Assembly: GCA_020436865.1 (NCBI GenBank) | Contig: JAGQXA010000613.1 | Coordinates: forward strand, 1 to 11,850 | Length of the DNA stretch: 11,850 nt | Direction: 5' to 3' | Source of the DNA: Saprospiraceae bacterium | GTDB taxonomy: Bacteria; Bacteroidota; Bacteroidia; Chitinophagales; Saprospiraceae | Part shown: in pieces, positions 1 through 5,656 of the stretch | How positions within the stretch are numbered: position 1 is the stretch's first letter | Layout of the letters: each line of letters opens with the position of its first letter | The notes under the pieces: generated by a model | The model's input: only the letters and a program-made list of their open reading frames with translations | The model's database searches: none | Told to the model about the DNA's origin: nothing | Translations under genes and position numbers: made by a program

Positions 1-870
1 AAGTTGAAACAGCTGTGCGTACTGGCGGCCCACCAGGCGGTCTATACGGCCAATTATCAGTACATACGCGAGTTTCGCAACGCCTTTTTCCCATACCTCG
101 AATCGCGCGACCTTTTGCAGGTGCCGGCCATCGGTCTGTATTACCACGGTTTCTTCATCCTGCAGGACGAGGCGGGCGATCGCCACTTCCCGGCCTTTCG
201 GGAACTCCTGCGCGAGCACAGCGATCGCTTCCCTCCGGAGGAAGTCCGGCAATTGTATCTCATGGCCATCAACTACTGCGTCGGACGGGTCAATCGGGGC
301 GAGCACCGGTTTTTCGAAGAAATGAGCGCCTTGTACCGGGCGGGCTTGTCGCAGAACTTGTTGCTGGAAAAGGGTCGCCTTTCGCGCTTCACCTACCTCA
401 ACGCCGTGGCCGCCGCGATCCAGACCCGCGATTTCGACTGGGCGGAAGAACTGATCGAGCAGTATCGCCGCTTCCTCAGTCCGGCCCACCGCGACAGCGC
501 CTACCACTACTGCCGGGCCCGGCTCAGCTACGAGACCGGCCGGTACGACGAGGCCCTGACGGAGATCAACCAGGCCTACTTCAAAGACGTACTACTCAAC
601 CTGGCGGCCAAAACGATCAGCCTGAAGATCTACTATACCCTGGAAAACTTCGATCTGCTCGACGCCCATGTCAATGCCATGAACAACTTCATCCGGCGCA
701 ATCGACTGATCGGCTACCACCGGAAGAACTATCTGAACCTGCTGCGTTTTACGCGCAAGTTGCTGGGGGTGAACCCTTTCGACCCGAAGGCTACCGCCGA
801 ATTGCGGGTGCAGATCGAAGCAGCCGAACCGCTTACGGAAAAGGCCTGGCTATTGGCCCAACTGAGGTGA
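1..870 (+). CDS. Hypothetical helical/TPR-like protein, 5'-truncated
   Basis: The frame is open from the first base of the window and stops with TGA at 868-870, so this is the C-terminal part (about 289 residues) of a longer protein. A TTG at position 4 could start it formally, but it has no upstream context and I do not believe it. The sequence is all-helical in appearance, with repeated aromatic/Ala/Leu patterns such as AYHYCRARLSYETGRYDEAL near residues 165-185, which resembles a tetratricopeptide repeat (small residue, Tyr, then GRYDEAL). There are no catalytic motifs, membrane segments or cysteine clusters. Its 3' end converges on the minus-strand FGE-like gene, leaving 12 bp between the two stops. 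The likely role is as a protein-interaction scaffold; the specific function is unknown. The TPR assignment rests on one good repeat and general composition only. Confidence 0.75.
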   Translation, partial: KLKQLCVLAAHQAVYTANYQYIREFRNAFFPYLESRDLLQVPAIGLYYHGFFILQDEAGDRHFPAFRELLREHSDRFPPEEVRQLYLMAINYCVGRVNRGEHRFFEEMSALYRAGLSQNLLLEKGRLSRFTYLNAVAAAIQTRDFDWAEELIEQYRRFLSPAHRDSAYHYCRARLSYETGRYDEALTEINQAYFKDVLLNLAAKTISLKIYYTLENFDLLDAHVNAMNNFIRRNRLIGYHRKNYLNLLRFTRKLLGVNPFDPKATAELRVQIEAAEPLTEKAWLLAQLR

Positions 871-882
871 GGGATCGAGCGG

Positions 883-1881
883 TCAGCGAACGCAGCGAAA
901 GCCCGTGTGGTTCAGCCCCGTATCCGGACTCGACTTCATGCGCCGGCTGACGCGGTATCCGCTACAGTAATCGTCGTTGCACAGGAAGGAACCGCCACGC
1001 ATCACCCGCTTGGCGGTAAAAGGCTCGGCCGGATCGAGGGAGAACGGAGGTCCGGTCGGATTTCGGACGACCGTATTTTGCGGCCAGGAGGCGTAATACT
1101 GAAAGTGGTACCAATCGGCGCACCATTCCCACACGTTCCCGGCCATGTCGTACAGACCGTAGCCGTTGGGCGGAAAAGAGCGCACGGGGGCGGCGCCGAA
1201 AAAGCCGTCGGCTTCCTCGTTCTGGTATGGAAAAAGGCCTTGCCAGAAATTGGCGCGGTAAGGCGCCTCGTTGACCGAAGCATTGCCCCAGGGATAGACG
1301 GGGTCGTCGAGTCCGCCCCGAGCCGCCCAGGCCCATTCGGCTTCCGTAGGCAGGCGCTTGCCGGCCCAGCTGGCATAGGCCTGCGCATCTTCCCAGGCGA
1401 CCTGTACGACGGGATAGTCGAGGCGGCCGTCGATACTGCTGCCGGGCCCCTCCGGATGGCGCCAGTCGGCCCCGGTCGTCCACCGCCACCATTTCGAGGG
1501 GTCTTCGAGGGAAACCGGTTGGGTCGTCGGCTGGAAGACCAGTGCTCCGGGCAGCAATAAGCTGTCGGGAGGTTTCGCCGTTCCCGGCGGCAGCTGGGCG
1601 CTCAGGGAATCCCAATCGACCGGCCGTTCGGCCACCGTGCGGTAGCCCGTGGCCTCCACAAAGGCCAGGAATTGCCGGTTGGTCACCTCGGTTTCATCCA
1701 TCCAGAAGCCGCCGACCTCCACCCGGTGACGGGGATATTCATCGGCCGAGCCTTCGTCGTTGGTGGCGCCCATGGAAAAGGTTCCGCCCGGAATATAGAC
1801 CATCCCCTCCGGCCCCGGTTCTGGTCCGCAGCCGACCAAAAAGGTCCAGGCCAGCAACATAAAGGTGAAGCGATGATCCAT
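883..1881 (-). CDS. FGE-like (SUMF1 / formylglycine-generating enzyme family) lipoprotein
   Basis: A predicted 332-residue exported lipoprotein. Residues 1-17 form a short basic/hydrophobic leader ending LVG before Cys18 (lipobox). The rest is a full FGE-sulfatase domain: VYIPGGTFSMG (28-38), DETEVTNRQF (62-71), WRHPEGPGSS (140-149), SWAGKRLPTEAEWAWAARGG (171-190), NFWQG and EEADGFFG (211-229), PPNGYGLYDMAGNVWEW (237-253), and RGGSFLCNDDYC (295-306). In known FGEs (human SUMF1 Cys336/Cys341) this last block carries the copper-binding catalytic Cys pair; here it is Cys301 and Cys306 with the same spacing. Known FGEs oxidise the Cys of CxPxR sulfatases to formylglycine. I start it at the ATG at 1881. 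An ATG at 1893 is possible, but a TTG at 1908 overlaps the -7 box and is unlikely. Bacteroidota GldJ/GldK gliding lipoproteins share the fold, but the conserved Cys pair and FGE-specific blocks favour a real FGE. No sulfatase lies in the window. Confidence 0.88.
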   Translation of the reverse strand: MDHRFTFMLLAWTFLVGCGPEPGPEGMVYIPGGTFSMGATNDEGSADEYPRHRVEVGGFWMDETEVTNRQFLAFVEATGYRTVAERPVDWDSLSAQLPPGTAKPPDSLLLPGALVFQPTTQPVSLEDPSKWWRWTTGADWRHPEGPGSSIDGRLDYPVVQVAWEDAQAYASWAGKRLPTEAEWAWAARGGLDDPVYPWGNASVNEAPYRANFWQGLFPYQNEEADGFFGAAPVRSFPPNGYGLYDMAGNVWEWCADWYHFQYYASWPQNTVVRNPTGPPFSLDPAEPFTAKRVMRGGSFLCNDDYCSGYRVSRRMKSSPDTGLNHTGFRCVR

Positions 1882-1905
1882 ATGCAGATGCATGTTCTGT
1901 AGCAG

Positions 1906-1913
1906 CAAAAGTA
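1906..1913 (-). promoter_or_regulatory. Bacteroidota -7 box (TACTTTTG) for the FGE-like gene
   Basis: Read on the minus strand, 1913 to 1906 gives TACTTTTG, a full match to TAnnTTTG. No TTG is visible at the expected -33 position, which falls in a run of T (A-tract 1933-1940 on the plus strand). Transcription would begin near 1900, giving a leader of about 20 bases to the ATG at 1881, or only about 8 to the ATG at 1893. Confidence 0.55.
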
Positions 1914-1915
1914 CT

Positions 1916-1923
1916 TATCTTTA
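1916..1923 (+). promoter_or_regulatory. Candidate -7 box (TATCTTTA) for the YD-repeat lipoprotein
   Basis: TATCTTTA matches TAnnTTTG except for its last base. It predicts a start of transcription near 1929, about 20 bases before the ATG at 1948. No clear -33 TTG is present at the expected distance. It lies 2 bp from the oppositely oriented -7 box of the FGE-like gene. Confidence 0.4.
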
Positions 1924-1947
1924 CGTTATCGGAAAAAAAATCTGCCG

Positions 1948-2748
1948 ATGAGAACCCTGATCTGGACGTTTACGACCTTCCTCCTCCTGACTGCGCTTTC
2001 CTGTAAGAAGGAGTCGATCGAGTTGCCCGACCTCAGCGGGTTTGCCCCCGAAGATTGCCGGGCGATAGAAACCTACATCAATAACGACCTGTTCGAAGAA
2101 TTCCTGTACGATGCGGCCGGAAAGCTGGAACGATACAACCGCTACAGCAACGATAAGATCTACGAATATCTCACCTTCGAATACGACGGCGAGAACCGGC
2201 TGGAAACCTATTACTACTATTTTCTTCTCAACGACACCATCGGCCGGGTCTACCGCTATGCCTTCGAGTACGATACCGCCGGACGGCCTTCCCAGAGCAA
2301 TCAGTATCAGCGCGATTACCTCGACGATCCGACGGAGGAACTGGTCCTTACCACGACCTTCGAACACGACCCCGACGGGCGGTTGAGCGAACTCACCTTC
2401 GAGCAGGCTGCCGACCCCGATCAGGTGTTCACCCAAACCTTCGAATACGACGAACGGGGTAACACCACCCGCGTCGATTATATCGAGAACGACGAGCTGC
2501 AATCGTGGAACGAATACACCTACGACGACAATCCCAACCGGTATTCGATCTTCTTCGAGCTACTTACGTTCCTGGTCCAGCACAACAATCAGCTCGAGTT
2601 CAAGAGTTCGCGCTACCTGCCGATGACCACCAACGTGATCGTCGAGAAAAATGTCTTCGAATACGAATACTACGAGAACGGGCTCGTCAAGGTCCAAACA
2701 AGCAGCACTTCCTCCCAGGAGAAGAAGTATAAATACGCCTGCGAGTAG
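1948..2748 (+). CDS. YD/Rhs-like repeat lipoprotein, hypothetical
   Basis: A 266-residue protein with a hydrophobic leader (about residues 4-16) ending TALSC, so Cys19 is the probable lipidated residue. The next residues, KKES, are charged, as in many Bacteroidota lipoproteins, some of which are surface-exported. The mature part has about seven copies of an aromatic/acidic repeat of the form F-x-Y-D-x-x-G-R-L followed by a Tyr-rich strand: near residues 52-66, 77-91, 106-120, 138-152, 166-179, 190-200 and 237-251. This resembles the YD repeats of Rhs/teneurin beta-shells, but here the repeats stand alone with no toxin or protease domain. Tyr, Phe, Asp and Glu are abundant. It is divergent from the FGE-like lipoprotein. 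A structural or binding role at the outer membrane is likely; no enzymatic function can be assigned. Confidence 0.8.
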   Translation: MRTLIWTFTTFLLLTALSCKKESIELPDLSGFAPEDCRAIETYINNDLFEEFLYDAAGKLERYNRYSNDKIYEYLTFEYDGENRLETYYYYFLLNDTIGRVYRYAFEYDTAGRPSQSNQYQRDYLDDPTEELVLTTTFEHDPDGRLSELTFEQAADPDQVFTQTFEYDERGNTTRVDYIENDELQSWNEYTYDDNPNRYSIFFELLTFLVQHNNQLEFKSSRYLPMTTNVIVEKNVFEYEYYENGLVKVQTSSTSSQEKKYKYACE

Positions 2749-2760
2749 GTAGGACAGGTG

Positions 2761-2790
2761 TTGTATTTCGCCGGGGTTTGAGTATATTTA
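2761..2790 (+). promoter_or_regulatory. Promoter of the ATP-grasp/CBS pair
   Basis: TTG at 2761-2763 is followed after 19 bases by TATATTTA at 2783-2790, one mismatch from TAnnTTTG. The predicted transcription start, about 4-7 bases after the box, coincides with the ATG at 2796, so the mRNA would have essentially no leader. Confidence 0.55.
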
Positions 2791-2795
2791 TCGGG

Positions 2796-3698
2796 ATGAA
2801 AGCTTACGATATCGTCCTGCTCACCGAGTCGAGGTACGAACAACCCGCCGAGATCGACTGGTACGTGCAAAACATCCTTACGGAAGACGGTCTCGTGCAA
2901 AGAGCACTGGAAGAACGGGGCTGGCGGGTCGGACGCTTCGATTGGGCCCGGCCGGATTTCGATTGGTCGGTCACCCGTACCGCCCTGTTCCGCACGACCT
3001 GGGATTATTTTCACCGTTTTGCCGAATTTTCCGCCTGGCTCGAACGAGCCGGCGCCCAGACCACTCTCATCAACCCCCAGGCCCTGATCCGCTGGAATAT
3101 GGACAAGCACTACCTGCGGGATCTCGAACAACGCGGGGTGCGCACCATCCCGACCGTGTACATCGAACAAGGCGAAAGCGCCGGACTGCGCGACTTGCAC
3201 CGGCAGACGGGCTGGTCCGAAACCATCCTCAAACCGGCCGTGTCGGGCGCCGCCCGGCATACCTACCGGCTCGACCCCTCGAATCTCGATGCGCACGAGA
3301 CGATCTTCCGCGAACTGACCGCCGTAGAAGCCATGATGCTGCAACCCTTCCAACAGCAGATCGTCGAACGCGGCGAAGTCGCCATGGTGGTCGTCGACGG
3401 CGTCTTCAGCCATGCCGTGCTCAAAGTGGCAAAAAAAGGGGATTTCCGGGTACAAGACGATTTCGGCGGCGCCGTATACTCCTATACTCCTTCTGCCGAA
3501 GAGATCGCCTTCGCGGAAGAAGCCGTGGCAGCCTGCGAACCGGCGCCGCTCTATGCAAGGGTCGACCTGGTTACGGACAACGAAGGACGCCTGGCAGTGG
3601 TAGAACTCGAACTGATCGAACCCGAGCTCTGGTTTCGGCAACATCCTCCCGCGGCAAAGGCCCTGGCCGAGGCGATCGAACGGGTCTATTTAACCTAA
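2796..3698 (+). CDS. ATP-grasp domain protein (RimK/glutathione synthetase-like ligase)
   Basis: A 300-residue cytoplasmic protein. The N-terminal part reads YDIVLLTESRYEQPAEIDWY, then FRTTWDYFHRFAEFSAWLE (65-83) and LINPQALIRWNMDKHYL (91-107). The ATP-grasp fold follows: LKPAVSGAARHTY (145-157) with Lys146 as the likely nucleotide-binding Lys, the hinge-like LQPFQQ (182-187), YARVDLV (253-259), and VVELELIEPELWF (268-280) with acidic metal ligands. The family joins a carboxylate, activated as acyl phosphate, to an amine. Substrates here are not predictable. Relatives are usually annotated as ATP-grasp or glutathione-synthetase ATP-binding proteins, and the cyclo-ligase DcsG of cycloserine synthesis belongs to a related group, but no cycloserine genes are nearby. 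The ATG at 2796 is chosen because an in-frame TTG at 2778 lies upstream of the -7 box. The CBS-domain gene follows 11 bp later, probably in the same transcript. Confidence 0.85.
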   Translation: MKAYDIVLLTESRYEQPAEIDWYVQNILTEDGLVQRALEERGWRVGRFDWARPDFDWSVTRTALFRTTWDYFHRFAEFSAWLERAGAQTTLINPQALIRWNMDKHYLRDLEQRGVRTIPTVYIEQGESAGLRDLHRQTGWSETILKPAVSGAARHTYRLDPSNLDAHETIFRELTAVEAMMLQPFQQQIVERGEVAMVVVDGVFSHAVLKVAKKGDFRVQDDFGGAVYSYTPSAEEIAFAEEAVAACEPAPLYARVDLVTDNEGRLAVVELELIEPELWFRQHPPAAKALAEAIERVYLT

Positions 3699-3709
3699 AG
3701 CAGCAAACC

Positions 3710-4090
3710 ATGCAGGTACAAGAACTCATGCGACAACCCGTCTCTTCGACGGTCCTCTCGGAAACCGTCGGCACCGTCCGCGACCTGATGCACCAAAAAC
3801 AGATCGGCGCCGTACCCATTGTCGAACTCATCGGCGAACGCATCCTTCTGCGCGGGATCGTCACCTCCACCGACCTATTGGGGGTGTACGACGACACCGT
3901 GCCCATCGCCCAGGTGATGAGCCGGAAAGTGTACACCGTTGCGCCCGAACAGCAGCTCGCCGGGGCCGCCCGCCTGATGCTGCAGCACGACGTGCATCAC
4001 CTCATCGTCGTCGAACAGGAACGCATCGTCGGCATCCTCAGCGCCCTCGATTTCGTGCGCCTGTTCGCCGAAGGGGCGAAGCAGGCATAA
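3710..4090 (+). CDS. Two-CBS-domain protein
   Basis: A 126-residue protein made of a tandem CBS pair (Bateman module) and almost nothing else. CBS1 spans roughly residues 4-60, with VRDLMHQKQIGAVPIVE (23-39) and LRGIVTSTDLLGVY (47-60). CBS2 spans about 65-120, with QVMSRKVYTVAPEQQ (68-82) and HHLIVVEQERIVGILSALDF (96-115). Both halves carry the terminal G-I-[VL]-[ST]-x-x-D sequence typical of nucleotide-contacting CBS repeats. Such modules usually bind AMP, ATP or SAM and control a partner protein. The ATG at 3710 is the first in frame after the ATP-grasp stop, and there is no clear Shine-Dalgarno. The 11-bp gap suggests co-transcription with the ligase. A regulatory link between them is inference; the module may serve a partner elsewhere. 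Confidence 0.88.
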   Translation: MQVQELMRQPVSSTVLSETVGTVRDLMHQKQIGAVPIVELIGERILLRGIVTSTDLLGVYDDTVPIAQVMSRKVYTVAPEQQLAGAARLMLQHDVHHLIVVEQERIVGILSALDFVRLFAEGAKQA

Positions 4091-4093
4091 AAA

Positions 4094-4124
4094 TTGCCTT
4101 TTCTCGTTAAGAAAATTAACTTTG
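4094..4124 (+). promoter_or_regulatory. Strong Bacteroidota-type promoter with palindromic spacer
   Basis: TTG at 4094-4096, a 20-base spacer, then TAACTTTG at 4117-4124, a perfect TAnnTTTG. This is the best promoter in the window. It drives the hypothetical gene at 4193, with transcription starting near 4130. The spacer contains an AT-rich inverted repeat, TTTTCT (4099-4104), five-base loop, AGAAAA (4110-4115), which could be an operator or chance in AT-rich DNA. Confidence 0.7.
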
Positions 4125-4136
4125 TTAGTGTCCTTT

Positions 4137-4180
4137 GCCGGGTTCTTGCGTCTAAATCTAAATCGACCAGGAACCCAGGC
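4137..4180 (+). promoter_or_regulatory. 5' leader hairpin of the gene at 4193
   Basis: GCCGGGTTCTTG (4137-4148) pairs with CAGGAACCCAGGC (4168-4180): 12 base pairs with one bulged A (4177) and one G-U pair. The 19-base loop contains two tandem TCTAAA units. It starts a few bases after the predicted transcription start and ends 12 bases before the ATG at 4193. There is no T-run after it, so it is not an obvious terminator. It may affect mRNA stability or translation. I do not recognise a known riboswitch. Confidence 0.45.
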
Positions 4181-4192
4181 CGATGATAGCTC

Positions 4193-4906
4193 ATGAAAAA
4201 CAACTTCCAACAGCTCATGGAAATGGAGGAGGAGCAGGTGCAACTGCCCTCCGGGATGCGTCGGCAACTGGGCGAACGCCTCAAGGTCCTGCAGGCGCTC
4301 GGCACGCTTTTCGACGTATATGTCCACCAGGCCTTCCGGGGCGGCTTGGAGCTGTCGAACGTGCTGTCCTCTACCGCGGCAGAAGTGGTAAACTCCCTCG
4401 AAGATCATCTTTCGGCAGAAGCGGCTAAAGACCGGCATATCTATGCCCTGGAGGTCGGCCCGGCCGAAAACATCGATACGACGGAGCTGGAGCAGGCCCT
4501 GCAGAGTTACTTGTACCTGCGTCAAAAGGTCGCCTTGTTGGCTACCGCTGGCGGGCTCCGGGTGGAATTGCCTCGCGACAAGGCCAAAGCGCTTTTCTAT
4601 GCGATCAAGACCGGACAGTTCCGCAAACTGGGCCTCCAGGAGGTGCGCGTGATCGCCGAGTTCCGGCAGGAAGAGCGACCGGCCGGCGGTCCGGCGGTGC
4701 TCGACCGCCTGCGGGCCACCGTCAGCCGCCTCTTGGGCGAAGGAAAACCGGATGGCGCTTTCCAGGCCCTCGCCGCCTCGCTGCACCGGCAAAGCCGTTT
4801 CTACCGGCAACTCGAAAGCTGGAGCCAACAGGCACAGGCCAAGGGCGACATGTCTAGTCTCCTGCTACCTATCCTCGACGAGTTGCAGCCCTCCGACCTA
4901 AAATAG
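4193..4906 (+). CDS. Hypothetical helical protein
   Basis: A 237-residue soluble protein that I do not recognise. It is Leu/Ala/Gln/Glu rich and probably mostly helical, with an acidic N-terminus (MEMEEEQ, residues 9-15), a helix pair around 24-75, a basic/hydrophobic middle (100-160, including LRQKVALLATAGGLRVELPR), and a C-terminal helix bundle (165-235) with RFYRQLESWSQQAQAKGD. There is no signal peptide, membrane segment, nucleotide-binding motif or Cys. It is a single-gene unit between the CBS gene (102-bp gap) and the TerB-like gene (85-bp gap), with its own consensus promoter and a hairpin leader, which suggests it is regulated or well expressed. An ATG at 4183 opens a different, short frame overlapping the start; the 4193 frame is preferred because it is long and compositionally uniform. 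Function unknown. Confidence 0.75.
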   Translation: MKNNFQQLMEMEEEQVQLPSGMRRQLGERLKVLQALGTLFDVYVHQAFRGGLELSNVLSSTAAEVVNSLEDHLSAEAAKDRHIYALEVGPAENIDTTELEQALQSYLYLRQKVALLATAGGLRVELPRDKAKALFYAIKTGQFRKLGLQEVRVIAEFRQEERPAGGPAVLDRLRATVSRLLGEGKPDGAFQALAASLHRQSRFYRQLESWSQQAQAKGDMSSLLLPILDELQPSDLK

Positions 4907-4960
4907 GAACGAGCTCAAAATTCTTTGGTCGGACAATCTTTTCCTTTGCTCCGAATTGTT

Positions 4961-4968
4961 TACATTTA
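4961..4968 (+). promoter_or_regulatory. Candidate -7 box (TACATTTA) for the TerB-like gene
   Basis: TACATTTA matches TAnnTTTG except for the last base and lies 24 bases before the ATG at 4992. No TTG sits at the right distance upstream, so support is partial. The box also argues against an alternative in-frame upstream start at 4956. Confidence 0.35.
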
Positions 4969-4991
4969 CTTCTCACCAACCACCCCAGGGC

Positions 4992-5324
4992 ATGGACCCA
5001 TCGATCGAAAGCTGGTCAAAACAGGATTTTTTGGCCTTTTTCCTGGTCTGCGCAGCCAACGCCGACGCCGAGATCACGGAAGACGAACTGGAATGGATCT
5101 GGCACACGATCGGCCGCGATTCATACGGGAAGGTCATGAAGGTGTTCACCATGCAGTCGGATTATGCCAATCTGCAAACGATCCTGCACTTGAAAGGGCG
5201 CTTTTTCCCGGGGGCCGATGGCACCGATGAACTCGACAGCTACCTCACCGAGTTGTTCCAGGCCGACGGCAACTACTCCCAGATCGAACACATCTTCAAA
5301 AGCGCGCTCGACCGGCTGCTTTGA
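4992..5324 (+). CDS. Small TerB-like protein
   Basis: A 110-residue soluble, acidic helical protein. Residues 10-40 read as a helix, then ANADAEITEDELEWIW, then another helix. This resembles the TerB/DjlA-type helical domain, where a short acidic loop of the form ADGEI-x-x-x-E can bind divalent metal. A second weaker ADGNYSQIEHIF segment lies at 91-103. Proteins of this size with this motif are often labelled TerB-family tellurite resistance proteins, but no other ter genes are nearby, so a role in tellurite resistance is not implied. The start at 4992 (MDPSIES) is preferred to a TTG at 4956, which lies upstream of the candidate -7 box. It converges with the zinc-ribbon gene, with 5 bp between stops. 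The family call is tentative. Confidence 0.7.
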   Translation: MDPSIESWSKQDFLAFFLVCAANADAEITEDELEWIWHTIGRDSYGKVMKVFTMQSDYANLQTILHLKGRFFPGADGTDELDSYLTELFQADGNYSQIEHIFKSALDRLL

Positions 5325-5329
5325 TCCGG

Positions 5330-5644
5330 CTAGCCCTTGCGCTCCCGCAGGAGCGCAACCACCTTGTCGAAGAGCCTGGTCTCCTTCTCCTTGCGCGACT
5401 CGAACAGGGCCTGCACCTTGCGCCCGCTCATGAATTCGCCGCTGCGGTGCAACCCGCGCACGAACGACTCGAACCCTTTCCCGTGATGGTAGTACCCCAA
5501 GGGAGCAATGATGTAGCTGGCGACAAAGCGCTCGCATTGAGTGCACTGTACGATCACCCGGTCGGGCTCGCCCGGCTGGCGGTAGAGGATATTGCGGACC
5601 TGATCGGATCCGCATTCCTGACAGTGTTGAAGATGTATTTCCAT
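5330..5644 (-). CDS. Small zinc-ribbon protein, hypothetical
   Basis: A 104-residue protein with an N-terminal zinc ribbon: Cys8-x2-Cys11 (HCQECGSD) and Cys34-x2-Cys37 (VQCTQCERF), 22 residues apart. After this come a hydrophobic/aromatic stretch, IIAPLGYYHHGKGFESFVRG (45-64), and a Lys/Arg/Glu-rich C-terminal helix. The two CxxC knuckles should bind one Zn(II). Such ribbons occur in RNA-, DNA- or protein-binding factors, and which applies here cannot be told. The ATG at 5644 is 12 bp after the stop of the DASS transporter, so it is probably the last gene of that operon. No strong Shine-Dalgarno is visible. Its last codons contain the perfect 9-bp hairpin described at 5337-5358. Confidence 0.8.
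   Translation of the reverse strand: MEIHLQHCQECGSDQVRNILYRQPGEPDRVIVQCTQCERFVASYIIAPLGYYHHGKGFESFVRGLHRSGEFMSGRKVQALFESRKEKETRLFDKVVALLRERKG
5337..5358. terminator. Perfect hairpin at convergent gene ends (possible bidirectional terminator)
   Basis: TTGCGCTCC (5337-5345), loop CGCA, GGAGCGCAA (5350-5358): a perfect 9-bp stem, symmetric enough to form in either transcript. It sits where the TerB-like gene (plus) and the zinc-ribbon gene (minus) meet, inside the final codons of the latter. Neither strand has a T-run after it, so it is not a textbook intrinsic terminator. It may instead protect 3' ends. Confidence 0.35.
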
Positions 5645-5656
5645 GTCCCGACCGCT

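Noticed and set aside
883..1881. Assignment as a gliding-motility GldJ/GldK lipoprotein
   Set aside because: These share the SUMF1 fold and lipidation, but the catalytic Cys pair and FGE-specific blocks are present here and no other gld or T9SS genes are nearby. Not fully excluded without a phylogeny.
1921..2502. A 193-codon hydrophobic open frame antisense to the YD-repeat lipoprotein
   Set aside because: Its Val/Ile-rich periodic pattern is what one gets by reading the Glu/Tyr/Asp-rich YD repeats on the opposite strand. The plus-strand frame has a leader peptide and true repeats.
2670..3644. A 324-codon open frame antisense to the ATP-grasp gene
   Set aside because: It is antisense to a well-supported ATP-grasp domain and has no recognisable domain, promoter or start context. 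Long antisense frames are common in GC-rich genes.
2942..3709. N-terminal extension of the CBS protein in the same frame
   Set aside because: This stretch overlaps the ATP-grasp gene in another frame and is Arg/Pro-rich with no domain. The CBS pair begins right after the ATG at 3710.
4152..4164. CTAAAT direct repeat as the start of a repeat array or CRISPR
   Set aside because: Only two short units are present, inside a hairpin loop, with no spacers or further copies.
3875..4828. A 317-codon open frame antisense to the CBS gene and the hypothetical gene at 4193
   Set aside because: It runs across an intergenic region containing a strong plus-strand promoter and lacks any motif.
4992..5324. 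Tellurite-resistance operon
   Set aside because: Only a single TerB-like helical protein is present, and no terA, terC, terD or terZ homolog is visible. The motif alone does not imply resistance.
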